A DNA stretch of 64,000 bases from positions 119,553 through 183,552 of the forward strand of contig DIWJ01000052.1 in NCBI GenBank assembly GCA_002428445.1. Reading direction: 5' to 3'. The notes under the pieces are model-generated. The model was not told the DNA's origin, searched no databases, and was given only the letters and a program-made list of their open reading frames with translations. The DNA comes from Syntrophaceae bacterium UBA6109 (GTDB taxonomy: Bacteria; Desulfobacterota; Syntrophia; Syntrophales; UBA6109). Made by a program: the position numbers and the translations under genes. Shown piece after piece: positions 16,997 to 25,609 of this stretch (positions are counted from its first letter, which is position 1; each line of letters opens with the position of its first letter).

Positions 16997-18853
16997 TTAT
17001 TTTTCGGGGTACAAGTCGCCGATATATTCTCCAAGCCCCAGATCCCGCAATGTTTCCGGCAGCGGCTTCCCGGTTTCCCGGTCCCAGCCCATCGTTTCAT
17101 AGAACAGGGCCCTCATGCTCAGCCATACCTTCCCCGGCTCCATGCCGGCCGCAGGACCGTCATGAGGGGTCGACCCATAGCGCTTCGAGGGAAACTCTGT
17201 TTCCGCCGTGATGCCGCACCTGAAGTTGTAGATTCTCAGCAGATTGGCGATGCGGCGGCCCGTCTTCATGGCCCGGTCGACATCCCAGTTCCATCCCGTC
17301 GCCAGGTTTACCGCCTTCACGATCAGGGCGATGTCTTCGTTGGGAAAACGGCAGATGCCCAGAGAATCTTCAAAAACGCGGCGGCCGTTCGTCTTGCCGT
17401 TCAGGGTGGCGATCTGTTTCCAGGAAAAGGGGTCCGTGACCGGACTCAGGCCATGCTGGGCGGCATTCACGGTGCCTCCCGTGGCTTCGATCGTTCCCGT
17501 GCTGGACGTGACGGTGTCCAGGAACTCGGTCCACAGCGCGCGGTGATCGTGCCCCCGGGGGGTATTGCCCTTCAATGTATAAACCCCATACTCGATGGCT
17601 TTTCCGCCGATCCGCTCGGCCGACCGCTTCACGCCCTCGGCCAGCCAGGCCCCGCATCCGGAGCGCGTAGAGATCTTGATCAGCAGCGCCTCCACGGCCT
17701 CCGCATTGCCCCAGGTCGGCCTGATCCCATCGAGATCCGCTTCTTTCAGCAATCCCTTCTCGAAACACTCCATGACCCAACCGAGCGTCCAGCTCGATTC
17801 GTTGACATCCATGCCGAGGTTGTCCGCGAGCACTCCCAGATATACCGTTGCATCCAGATCGGAGATCCCGAGATTGGGCCCCATACCGGTAAGCGCCTCG
17901 AACTCCGGCTCTTCCCCCTCCCGGCCCGCAAACTTCCCCTTTTTGATCTTGATGTAAGCGCAATGGGCCCATGCGCAGGCATAGCAGCTCTTCTTCCGAT
18001 GTTCGAAGTGGGCGCGCAAACCGACTCCCGAATACTTCTCGTAGTGCTCATCGGGCAAGAAGACGCTGCGGGCGTAGTTCTTGATCGGGATGCCGCCCTT
18101 GCTGTAATAGACGGGAAAGATCTCTCCAGTCCCCGACGTGCTGATCCCTGTGCCAAGGCCGACTTTCTTCGCCCCCTCAGCCAACTCACGCGCAGTCTTT
18201 TTCAATGCCGCATCGTCGGCAACGGGAAATCTCTTCTTGCCTCTCAGAACGGCGATGGCCTTGAGTTTCTTCGCACCCAGCACCGATCCTGTGCCGTTGT
18301 GAGCGACGACGTGCCCGTGATCGCCCACGATGGCCGCATAACGGACCTTGTGCTCTCCCGCCGGGCCGATGCTGTAGATGCTGGTCTTGCCTTCGATCTC
18401 CCCGGTCAGAACATCTTCCGTGTCCCAGGTGCTCTTCCCCAGCAGGTGACCGGCATTCCTTATTTCGACGCCGGTGTCGCTGATATACAGATAGACCCAG
18501 TCGGGGGACTGGCCCTCGATGATGAAGGCATCGTAGCCGCAGAACTTCAGATAGGCGCCGAAAAATCCGTTGGCCTGGCTCGATGCCACACCGCCCGTAA
18601 GGGCGCCCCTGGTAATGACGGCGATCGTCCCCGATCCGTTGACACTCGTTGCGCCCAGCGGGCCGGAAGCGAAGATGATCTTGTTCTCCGGACTGTCATA
18701 GCCGGCTGAAGGCGGAACCTCATCATAGAGGATCCTTGCCCCCAACCCGGCGCCGCCTACCCAGGTTTCAGCCTTTTCCGGGCTCAAAACCTCTTCCGAT
18801 ATCTTCCTGTTCGTCAAATCGATGCGCAGGATCTTTCCCGCATACCCAAGCAT
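16997..18853 (-). CDS. aldehyde:ferredoxin oxidoreductase, long form (AOR-2)
   Basis: This 618-aa AOR-family enzyme has the standard opening GYAGKILRIDLTNRKI and pterin-binding segments GGAGLGARILYDE and VLGAKKLKAIAV. The cluster cysteines appear to be 290, 293 and 298 (CYACAWAHC) plus Cys501 (LGICRF). CxxCxxxxC is one residue longer than the classical spacing. Reaction: aldehyde plus water to acid plus two reduced ferredoxin equivalents. The start at 18853 has AAGG about 8 nt upstream. The SDR stop is 26 nt upstream on the same strand, so they are cotranscribed. Confidence 0.9.
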   Translation of the reverse strand: MLGYAGKILRIDLTNRKISEEVLSPEKAETWVGGAGLGARILYDEVPPSAGYDSPENKIIFASGPLGATSVNGSGTIAVITRGALTGGVASSQANGFFGAYLKFCGYDAFIIEGQSPDWVYLYISDTGVEIRNAGHLLGKSTWDTEDVLTGEIEGKTSIYSIGPAGEHKVRYAAIVGDHGHVVAHNGTGSVLGAKKLKAIAVLRGKKRFPVADDAALKKTARELAEGAKKVGLGTGISTSGTGEIFPVYYSKGGIPIKNYARSVFLPDEHYEKYSGVGLRAHFEHRKKSCYACAWAHCAYIKIKKGKFAGREGEEPEFEALTGMGPNLGISDLDATVYLGVLADNLGMDVNESSWTLGWVMECFEKGLLKEADLDGIRPTWGNAEAVEALLIKISTRSGCGAWLAEGVKRSAERIGGKAIEYGVYTLKGNTPRGHDHRALWTEFLDTVTSSTGTIEATGGTVNAAQHGLSPVTDPFSWKQIATLNGKTNGRRVFEDSLGICRFPNEDIALIVKAVNLATGWNWDVDRAMKTGRRIANLLRIYNFRCGITAETEFPSKRYGSTPHDGPAAGMEPGKVWLSMRALFYETMGWDRETGKPLPETLRDLGLGEYIGDLYPEK

Positions 18854-18878
18854 ACAGCACCTTTTGGGAACGGCTCTT

Positions 18879-19640
18879 CTATACGTTCCGTCCGCCGTCG
18901 ACGTGCAGGACGGCGCCCGTAACGATGGAAGCCTCGTCGCTGCACAGATACAAGGCCGCATAGGCCACATCATCCGCCGTCGCCAGTCTTCCGATCGGGA
19001 CCGTGGCGGTGAACTTCTGCCTCAGTTCATCCTCCGACACGTTCTTGGGGGCGAACTCCTTCAGCATCGGGGTCTCCGCCGCCACCGGGTTGATGCAGTT
19101 GACGCGGATCTTGAAAGGCGCCAGTTCCACGGCCAGACCCTTCGTCAGCAGAATCGCCGCGCCTTTGGAGCTTGCGTAAACCAGCATCCCGGGCCTCGGC
19201 CTGTCGCCGGAAACGGAGGCCGTATTCAGGATGACGCCGTAACCCTGCTTTTTCATCACCGGCACGGCGTACTTGGCGCCCCAGAGAATCCCTTTGACGT
19301 TCACGCCGTAAACGAGGTCGAAGAGCCCCTCCTCGGTGTCTTCAATCGGCGTGTTTTTCCCCGGATGGCCGGCGTTGTTGTACATAATATCCAGCTTGCC
19401 GTACTTCTTCACGGCGGTGTCGACCAGATTCTTCACATCGGCGGCCCTTGAGACATCCGTGTGAACATAGAACGCGTCTCCGCCGGCGGAGCGTATCTGG
19501 TCGACGGTCTCCGCTCCGCCCCTGTCGTTGATGTCAGCCACGACGACCTTGGCGCCTTCCCTGGCAAACAAAACGGATGTGGCGCGTCCCATGCCTGAAC
19601 CCGCCCCCGTAATCACCGCAACTTTATTCTGTAATCGCAT
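18879..19640 (-). CDS. short-chain dehydrogenase/reductase (SDR)
   Basis: This 253-aa classical SDR has the cofactor motif TGAGSGMGR, then NNAG, the catalytic Ser in NTASVSGD, and YASSK supplying Tyr and Lys. The C-terminal IVTGAVLHVDGG is typical. Asp after VVVAD suggests preference for NAD(H). It would oxidise a secondary or primary alcohol, or a hydroxyacyl compound. It lies between the TRAP operon and AOR-2 on the same strand. Confidence 0.92.
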   Translation of the reverse strand: MRLQNKVAVITGAGSGMGRATSVLFAREGAKVVVADINDRGGAETVDQIRSAGGDAFYVHTDVSRAADVKNLVDTAVKKYGKLDIMYNNAGHPGKNTPIEDTEEGLFDLVYGVNVKGILWGAKYAVPVMKKQGYGVILNTASVSGDRPRPGMLVYASSKGAAILLTKGLAVELAPFKIRVNCINPVAAETPMLKEFAPKNVSEDELRQKFTATVPIGRLATADDVAYAALYLCSDEASIVTGAVLHVDGGRNV

Positions 19641-19735
19641 TGCCTATTTCTCCTTTTGTGTTTCGTTGCCGTTACTGTCGACCGCAATCCCATCCGGTGA
19701 AAACCTGTCCTTGCAGGCCGTATCTATGAACCAGA

Positions 19736-19786
19736 AGGGGTGCGGCCAGGGAAAAATCGAAACATACTTTCCACGACCGCACCCCT
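19736..19786. terminator. stem-loop downstream of dctM
   Basis: AGGGGTGCGG (19736-19745) pairs perfectly with CCGCACCCCT (19777-19786) around a 31-nt loop that contains a further GGGAAA/TTTCC pairing. It lies about 90 nt past the dctM stop and before the SDR. It may end or stabilise the TRAP transcript. The U-tract is weak on the minus strand, so termination is uncertain. Confidence 0.4.
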
Positions 19787-19877
19787 GATGACCCCTTTTC
19801 TTCCGTCCCTCTCTTCGTTGTCAATGATCGTAACCGCTACAACTCATGGGACATACGATTCTTCATGACGGGCTGCC

Positions 19878-21191
19878 TCACTTGATCATGATGTCGGCCA
19901 GCCACGTGCACAGGACGGGATACTTTATCAGCAGCGCAATACCGATGACCTGAAGGGCGATGAAGGGCCAGACCGAACGATAGATATCGCCCGTGGTGAT
20001 CCCTGGAGGAGAAACCCCCTTCAGATAAAAGAGGCTGTAGCCGAAAGGCGGGCTGATGTACGCCATCTGAAGGTTCACGTTGAAGAGAATCCCGAACCAG
20101 ATCGGGTCGAACTTGAGGGCGATGATGATCGACGTGAAAATCGGGGCACAGAGGAGGACGATCGCGATCGTATCCATGAAACATCCCAGGATGAAGAGGA
20201 TAGCCATGATGATCAGAATCGTGATCCAGCGGTTCCCCACTCCCGTCAGCAGCAGGTTTTCCACCAATGCGGAGCCGCCGGAACCGGCGAAGACCGCCAC
20301 GAAGAAGGATGATCCGAAGATGATCCACATGACCATACAGGTCGCTTTCACCGTGTCCAGCATGATGCCTTTGAACATTGCCCAGTTGAAACCGGGGCGG
20401 CGCGAGGCGAAGATCAGCGAAGCCACCGCTCCCACGCCTGCCGCTTCGGTGGGGGTGCAGAAACCTCCGAAGATGACCCCGAGGACCACGACGACAATGA
20501 CGACCGGGGCGATGACCCCTTTGAGAAGGCGCACCTTGGCCTCGAATGGAAGCTGGTCGTCCTTGTGCAGCGGCGGGGCAAAGTCATGCTGCAGATAGCT
20601 CCGTATGACGACATAGGCGATGTACATGGCAGCCAGCAGGCCTCCGGTGGCAAACCCTCCCATGAACAGTTTCCCAACGGAGATATTGGTGCAGGCGCCG
20701 TAAATGATGAAGATGACGCTGGGCGGAATGAGAACCCCCAGGGAGCCTCCGGCACAGCAGCACCCCAGCGCCACATGCTTGTTGTAATTCTGCCTGAGCA
20801 TGGCCGGGAGGGCGATCAGGCCCACGGTGGTTACGGCGGCGCCGACGACACCGGTCATCGCCGCCATGATCGCGCAGACGATGATCGTGGTCACCGCCAG
20901 GGAACCCCTGAAGTCGCCCGCCCACTGATATACGCAGTCGAAGAGTTCCCGGCCGATGCCCGATCGCTCCAGCACCATCCCCATCATGATGAAGGGCGCA
21001 AGGGCCACAAGGGTATAGCTGTTCATGTTCTGGAGCGCGCGGGCGGCAACGAGAAACGTATTGCTCGGTCCCCATATGATCAGAAGTCCTATCATGCCGG
21101 AAGCGCCTGTTGCGTAGGCAATCGGCATTCCCATGACAAGGAACAGGATGAGGGCGCCAAAGAGAAGGACCAAAGACATTTCAATTGACAT
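19878..21191 (-). CDS. dctM: TRAP transporter large permease (DctM)
   Basis: This 437-aa polytopic protein has about 12 spans. Family marks are FLVMGMPIAYATG, GVLIPPSVIFIIYG and GCFMDTIAIVLL. It is the Na+-coupled transport subunit of a tripartite TRAP system. It follows dctQ with an 11-nt overlap. The N-terminus (MSIEMSLVLLF) is standard. Confidence 0.93.
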   Translation of the reverse strand: MSIEMSLVLLFGALILFLVMGMPIAYATGASGMIGLLIIWGPSNTFLVAARALQNMNSYTLVALAPFIMMGMVLERSGIGRELFDCVYQWAGDFRGSLAVTTIIVCAIMAAMTGVVGAAVTTVGLIALPAMLRQNYNKHVALGCCCAGGSLGVLIPPSVIFIIYGACTNISVGKLFMGGFATGGLLAAMYIAYVVIRSYLQHDFAPPLHKDDQLPFEAKVRLLKGVIAPVVIVVVVLGVIFGGFCTPTEAAGVGAVASLIFASRRPGFNWAMFKGIMLDTVKATCMVMWIIFGSSFFVAVFAGSGGSALVENLLLTGVGNRWITILIIMAILFILGCFMDTIAIVLLCAPIFTSIIIALKFDPIWFGILFNVNLQMAYISPPFGYSLFYLKGVSPPGITTGDIYRSVWPFIALQVIGIALLIKYPVLCTWLADIMIK

Positions 21192-21690
21192 GGCTGCTCT
21201 CCTTTCCTACCGTATCGATGCTGCGGATGAATTTGGCAAATTCCGCAAGGATCAGCAGAAAAGTCCCCACGGGGAGCGTCAACTTGAAAAGCCAAACGGG
21301 GCCGCCCCACGGCGCCACGGTCTGTTCGAACGTCTTGGCAGAGTCCCAGAAGCCCAATGACCCCTGCCAGAGAAGCGGAATCAGAAAGATAAGAACGATC
21401 GGAAAAGAAACCAGATCCAGGATTGCACGGTTGCGCGGCCTGAGCATTGAGTAGACGACGTCGACGTTCACATGGCCGTTTTTCATCGTCGTATAGGCGC
21501 CGCCGATCGCGTACATGGCGCCGCAGAGGAACCAGACCAGGTCCTGAACACTGATGAAGGAAACCCCGAATATGTAGCGCGCAATCACTTCCGGAATCAT
21601 GATCACAATGGCGATTGCCGTCAGGACTGCGCCGAAATTGCCAGCCTGTGAACTGAGAAGATCAATGGTCTTCAGCAAACGTTCTTTCAC
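21181..21690 (-). CDS. dctQ: TRAP transporter small permease (DctQ)
   Basis: This 169-aa protein has four predicted membrane helices, the expected DctQ size. It contains DLVWFLCGAMYAIGGAYT and GHVNVDVVYSML, which match the DctQ consensus. It forms the membrane complex with DctM. A 241-nt gap with a strong hairpin separates it from dctP. Confidence 0.9.
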   Translation of the reverse strand: MKERLLKTIDLLSSQAGNFGAVLTAIAIVIMIPEVIARYIFGVSFISVQDLVWFLCGAMYAIGGAYTTMKNGHVNVDVVYSMLRPRNRAILDLVSFPIVLIFLIPLLWQGSLGFWDSAKTFEQTVAPWGGPVWLFKLTLPVGTFLLILAEFAKFIRSIDTVGKESSHVN

Positions 21691-21827
21691 GATGATACCT
21701 CCTTTTCCCCGAGCTCCCCACCGACCTCATCACGGGGTCTGCACCGGCTGACGGGACATCAGCCCCGGAATCCTGCCGGACCCTCCGACATCTTCCCCCT
21801 GCATTTTGGCTCGTTCGGTTGTCCGGT

Positions 21828-21882
21828 GTCTGCCCGGGAAAGGCGCGTCTTCATGAAATCCGCCGCGCCTTCCCGGACAGAC
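21828..21882. promoter_or_regulatory. long hairpin between dctP and dctQ
   Basis: GTCTGCCCGGGAAAGGCGCG (21828-21847) pairs with CGCGCCTTCCCGGACAGAC (21864-21882) with one wobble and one bulge around a 16-nt loop. On the minus strand it follows dctP, and no U-tract comes after it. It is more likely a 3'-end stabiliser or partial terminator that lets dctP exceed dctQM than a full terminator. Confidence 0.6.
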
Positions 21883-21931
21883 CCTTGGTGCTGATCGATA
21901 TCAGCGATCCCTTTTTTCTCAACCGAAGCGA

Positions 21932-22987
21932 TCAATCCAGCTTATAGTTTGCCGGGAGACGCCCCTCTTTCTTCAGGTAGTCGGTCATCGATTTGATCAC
22001 CTTGCCGGCGAAGGGGGTCTGTTTTGCGTGTACTTTCCAGAGTTTCTGGGCGACGGCTGCCATCCTGTCCTGTTCCTTCTGAGGGAAGGAAATGAATTTC
22101 ATGCCTTTGCTGATCAGGAACTTTTTGGCTTCCGGTTCTTTCTTGTGCGATTCGTTCCTGAGGCGCAGATACTGCACCCGTGTCGCCGCCGTCACGACGG
22201 CCTTGAGGTGATCGGGGAGTTTCTTCCATGCCTCCGCGTTCGCGTAATAGGCGATGTTCGTGAACGGCTGATGGGCCATCGGCTCGACGGCATACTTCGT
22301 CACTTCATGGATACCCATATCCAGCATCATCGAAGAGGGGGTGTGCTCAACGGCATCGATAACGCCCCTGGACAGGGCTTCGTAGGTTTCATCGCCGCCG
22401 AGAGCGACCACGGATGCGCCCATCTCTTTGAAGAAGGAAAGCGCCACACCGGAGGAGCGCATCTTCAGTCCCTTGAAGTCCTCCAGTTTGTTGATGGGTT
22501 TCTTCGAGAATACGGGTTCGAGATCGTTGTAGCCGCCGCCGCCGATGTAATAGATGTTGGACTTGCTGTAAAATTCCCTGGCCATTTCCAGGCCGCCTTC
22601 TTCCTGCATCCAGTAATCGAAATCATCGTAGGTCATCTTGGCGAAGGGGATATAGCCATAGTACCCGATTCCGATGTCCTTGCCGGCCCAGTAACCGTCA
22701 TGCCAGACCATCATCTCGAAGGTTCCGCGAGAGATCGCATCAACCTGGTCGAGGGCTTTCACGAGCTCTCCGGGGCCGAAAACGGTGATGTTCATTTCGC
22801 CGTTGCTCATCTTCTTCACCAGGTCGGCGAATTCGGGCCCGTTGATCGTGTAATAGTAGCTGCCCTTGGCCCAGAAGCACGGCATCCTCCAGTTGACGGC
22901 GGCGCTTGCCATGGAGATCGTTGCAAGCTGCACAGCCACAATCAACCCGACACAAACCAACAACTTCAACAACTTCCTTCTTTTCAT
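21932..22987 (-). CDS. dctP: TRAP transporter periplasmic substrate-binding protein (DctP)
   Basis: This 351-aa protein starts with a signal peptide (basic KRRKLLK, hydrophobic stretch, cleavage near SAAVNW). The DctP family arginine region is LKMRSSGVALSFFKEMGA, and GVIDAVEHTPSSMML follows. It binds the ligand in the periplasm and hands it to DctQM. The start at 22987 follows GGAGG-N5. It is preceded by a sigma-54 promoter and two palindromes. The ligand is probably an organic acid but is not determined. Confidence 0.93.
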   Translation of the reverse strand: MKRRKLLKLLVCVGLIVAVQLATISMASAAVNWRMPCFWAKGSYYYTINGPEFADLVKKMSNGEMNITVFGPGELVKALDQVDAISRGTFEMMVWHDGYWAGKDIGIGYYGYIPFAKMTYDDFDYWMQEEGGLEMAREFYSKSNIYYIGGGGYNDLEPVFSKKPINKLEDFKGLKMRSSGVALSFFKEMGASVVALGGDETYEALSRGVIDAVEHTPSSMMLDMGIHEVTKYAVEPMAHQPFTNIAYYANAEAWKKLPDHLKAVVTAATRVQYLRLRNESHKKEPEAKKFLISKGMKFISFPQKEQDRMAAVAQKLWKVHAKQTPFAGKVIKSMTDYLKKEGRLPANYKLD

Positions 22988-23080
22988 CGTACCCTCCTTC
23001 ATCCTTTCGTTTGAGAAAACTGACCGTCAAAAAACATTCCGTTGATCAAAGACAGGCGAACTCAGGGATGGCCTTAAAGC

Positions 23081-23096
23081 AGCACAAACAGTGCCA
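23081..23096 (-). promoter_or_regulatory. sigma-54 (-24/-12) promoter for dctPQM
   Basis: On the minus strand TGGCACTGTTTGTGCT has an exact -24 element TGGCAC and a -12 GTGCT with correct GG-to-GC spacing. It lies about 95 nt before the dctP start, and a sigma-54 activator gene is immediately upstream. Confidence 0.75.
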
Positions 23097-23206
23097 GAAT
23101 CAGGACGGTTTCCGGAAGGCAGGGCAATATCCATGCATTTCAACAGATTGGGAAACAAAGGCACGCGGAAACGCGCCATCGAGGTGGCAGAAAAATCGCC
23201 GGAAGA

Positions 23207-23242
23207 TGTCTCACGGTAAGACAACCTGTCTCAGAAAAGACA
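23207..23242. promoter_or_regulatory. paired palindromes, probable enhancer of the sigma-54 activator
   Basis: TGTCTCACGGTAAGACA (23207-23223) and TGTCTCAGAAAAGACA (23227-23242) are tandem inverted repeats with centres about 20 bp apart, two helical turns. They lie about 110-160 bp upstream of the -24/-12 element, a usual enhancer distance. They resemble the palindrome at 16888. Confidence 0.65.
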
Positions 23243-23257
23243 GAAAAAGGCGGGCTT

Positions 23258-25318
23258 TCAGGATAACTTTTTCAAGTAGCGATAAAGCGTTGCGCGGCTG
23301 ATGGACAGGTTCTTCGCCGCCCTGAGCTTGTTTCCCTTTGCATCCTCTATCGCATTGCGAATGGCCTCCATGGCCTCTTCCTCGAGGTTCCTGCGACGAT
23401 GGGGAAACGCGCCGGCGGGGATCGTTTCTTCGACACGGGGCGGGCTCTCCGGCGATCCCTGGCGGAAGAACCCCAGCACATGCTCTTCCAGGAGGACCGT
23501 CCCATCAAGGATCGCAAGAGAGTACTCCACTGCGTTCCGGAGCTCCCGGATATTGCCCGGCCATGGATAGTTGACCAGCGCCGCATAGTAACCCTGCGAA
23601 ATCTCATCGACCTTCTTATCAAACATCGGCGCGATTTTCCGAATAAAGAAGGGAACCAGTTGGTAAATCTCGTCTTTTCTATTCCGCAACGGCGGCAGGA
23701 CGATGCGCAGGACATTCAGGCGATAAAAGAGATCGTCGCGGAAGCGATTGGCTTTGACCTCCTGCGCCAATTGCCGGTTCGTTGCTGTAATGATTCTGAT
23801 ATCGATTGGAATCGGCCGCTTTCCGCCGACTCGTTCGATGGTCCTCTCCTCCAGAACGCGCAGGAGCTTTACCTGCATGTCCAGCGGCATTTCTGCGATT
23901 TCATCGAGAAAAATCGTTCCGCCGTCGGCCAGTTCGAATTTCCCGATGCGCGTCTGGATTGCGCCCGTAAAGGAACCTTTCTCGTGGCCGAACAGGATGG
24001 ATTCCATCAGCTGCGATGGAATGGCTGAGCAGTTGATGACGACAAAAGGACCGGATCTTCTGGAGCTTTCGTTGTGGATCACGTGGGCGAACACTTCCTT
24101 GCCCGTCCCGCTTTCTCCTTCGAGAATCACGTTGGCCTGGGACCGGGCGGCCCAACGGACAAGATTCCTGATCTCGTTCATGCGCGGCGTCGAACCGATA
24201 ATATCGTCGAACGTGGCGTTTCCGTGATGCGAATCTTCTCGAACCGGCGCGCCGCCTCTGCCGCCGCCGGCGGACAAATGAGCCACCTTCGCCGGTTCCC
24301 TCAGGGCGTAAGAAGGGTCGCGCGCGCGCTTGACCTGGCACAATACGCCGCCTCCCGCCTGGTCGTTCTTTCCGATCCATTGGGCGGAAACAAGGCAGTT
24401 CTCTCCCTTGATGCGAACGGTGGTTTCCCGGTTCTCCCGCTCTCTGCCCTGTCGAACTCTCGCGAACAATTCCCGGATCGCCGGAAAAGAAATCGCTTCG
24501 GCGACAAACCGCCCTCGCACGTCTTCTGCCGAAAGACCGAAGATGGCCTTCGCCCGCCGATTCATCTCGCATATCCGGCCGCCGCCGTCCGTAAAAAAAA
24601 CGCCCAGAGAGAGGTTGTCGATGACGGTCAGCAGCAACTCATCCGTCACGCTGGTGTCCCGTCGCGAGCGCTCCACCCTGATCTGGTTTTCAATGGCCAG
24701 GGCGGCGGCGGCAACCGTCACCAGGGTATGATCGCTCGGCATGGTCGCGGCCCCGGCGATTCCGATCACGCCCAGGAAATTGCCGTGGAGCGGGCAGTAG
24801 ATCGGGGCATAGGATCCGACGATGCGATGCAGAAAGGCCGCATAGTGTTCGCAGCCGGCGATGGAAATCGGTCTTCTCATCGTCTTGACGAGAGAAAAAC
24901 CGCAGGTTCCCATTCTTTCCTCTTCGAAGCAGACGCCGCTCTCGAGGTGAAAACCGCCGGCTTTTTCGAACTCGGCAATTCGCCCCATTCTCAGCAGATG
25001 ATACCCGGCCGCGTCATAAAGAGCGACAAGATAACGCTCCGGGTCCAGAGACGCGTAGATACGCTCCATGAAGGGTTCGGCAAGGTAGAGGAGATATTGC
25101 CGGTCAAAGATTCTCGCGGCAAAGATCGTCGGATCGTCGGCATCTGACTGATCACAATGAAAGGGGTCGACGTTATTCCTGTAACTTCGTTCCCAGGATG
25201 ATGCAATATGTGACGGTACGACGGCGGGATCAACAATACCGGTCTCGATAAATGCCCGCCACGCCTGAAGAAGTTCCTTCTGTTGAACGGCGGGATCAAA
25301 TAGCGTTTCTGTATTCAT
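23258..25318 (-). CDS. sigma-54-dependent transcriptional activator (GAF-PAS-AAA-Fis, AcoR-like)
   Basis: This 686-aa regulator has an N-terminal GAF-type sensor (about 60-225), a PAS domain (about 235-300, VFFTDGGGRICEMNRRAK) and an AAA+ core. Walker A is GESGTGKE at about 399, and the sigma-54 contact loop is GSFTGA instead of the common GAFTGA. The C-terminal Fis helix-turn-helix is NKLRAAKNLSISRATLYRYL. It would bind the nearby palindromes and open sigma-54 promoters when its sensor binds an effector. The AcoR-like architecture fits sensing of a small ketone, alcohol or aldehyde, but that is inference. Confidence 0.92.
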   Translation of the reverse strand: MNTETLFDPAVQQKELLQAWRAFIETGIVDPAVVPSHIASSWERSYRNNVDPFHCDQSDADDPTIFAARIFDRQYLLYLAEPFMERIYASLDPERYLVALYDAAGYHLLRMGRIAEFEKAGGFHLESGVCFEEERMGTCGFSLVKTMRRPISIAGCEHYAAFLHRIVGSYAPIYCPLHGNFLGVIGIAGAATMPSDHTLVTVAAAALAIENQIRVERSRRDTSVTDELLLTVIDNLSLGVFFTDGGGRICEMNRRAKAIFGLSAEDVRGRFVAEAISFPAIRELFARVRQGRERENRETTVRIKGENCLVSAQWIGKNDQAGGGVLCQVKRARDPSYALREPAKVAHLSAGGGRGGAPVREDSHHGNATFDDIIGSTPRMNEIRNLVRWAARSQANVILEGESGTGKEVFAHVIHNESSRRSGPFVVINCSAIPSQLMESILFGHEKGSFTGAIQTRIGKFELADGGTIFLDEIAEMPLDMQVKLLRVLEERTIERVGGKRPIPIDIRIITATNRQLAQEVKANRFRDDLFYRLNVLRIVLPPLRNRKDEIYQLVPFFIRKIAPMFDKKVDEISQGYYAALVNYPWPGNIRELRNAVEYSLAILDGTVLLEEHVLGFFRQGSPESPPRVEETIPAGAFPHRRRNLEEEAMEAIRNAIEDAKGNKLRAAKNLSISRATLYRYLKKLS

Positions 25319-25404
25319 GGGCAGATGAAGTTGCCTGAGATCCCTCTGCTGCTGCGACGACCTATCCGATTATTATTTTATCGTAGAAAGATAATCACTA
25401 ACAA

Positions 25405-25433
25405 ATTTTAACAACTTGCAATATCCCTGTCAA
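25405..25433 (-). promoter_or_regulatory. sigma-70 promoter for the sigma-54 activator gene
   Basis: TTGACA (25433-25428), a 17-nt spacer and TAAAAT (25410-25405) on the minus strand make a strong sigma-70 promoter about 90 nt upstream of the regulator start. A small inverted repeat, TTATC-N7-GATAA, follows at about 25377-25394 in the leader and could bind a repressor. Confidence 0.7.
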
Positions 25434-25609
25434 TCTCCTTTCTCATCCCGACTGCTCCTTTGGTCAAGGAGTCCCCCCCCTCATCCCGATTTGACATCCG
25501 TCCACCCTTTCCGATAGGGTGTCGGTCTATCGGGGGAATGAGAATCCGGGTAGATCCTGGCGGCGGCGGAAAAGACCGCCTCGGTGTCCCGGAACCGCGA
25601 GAGGTTCCT

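Noticed and set aside
16772..18709. 645-codon plus-strand open frame
   Set aside because: It is antisense to AOR-2, which has all expected motifs.
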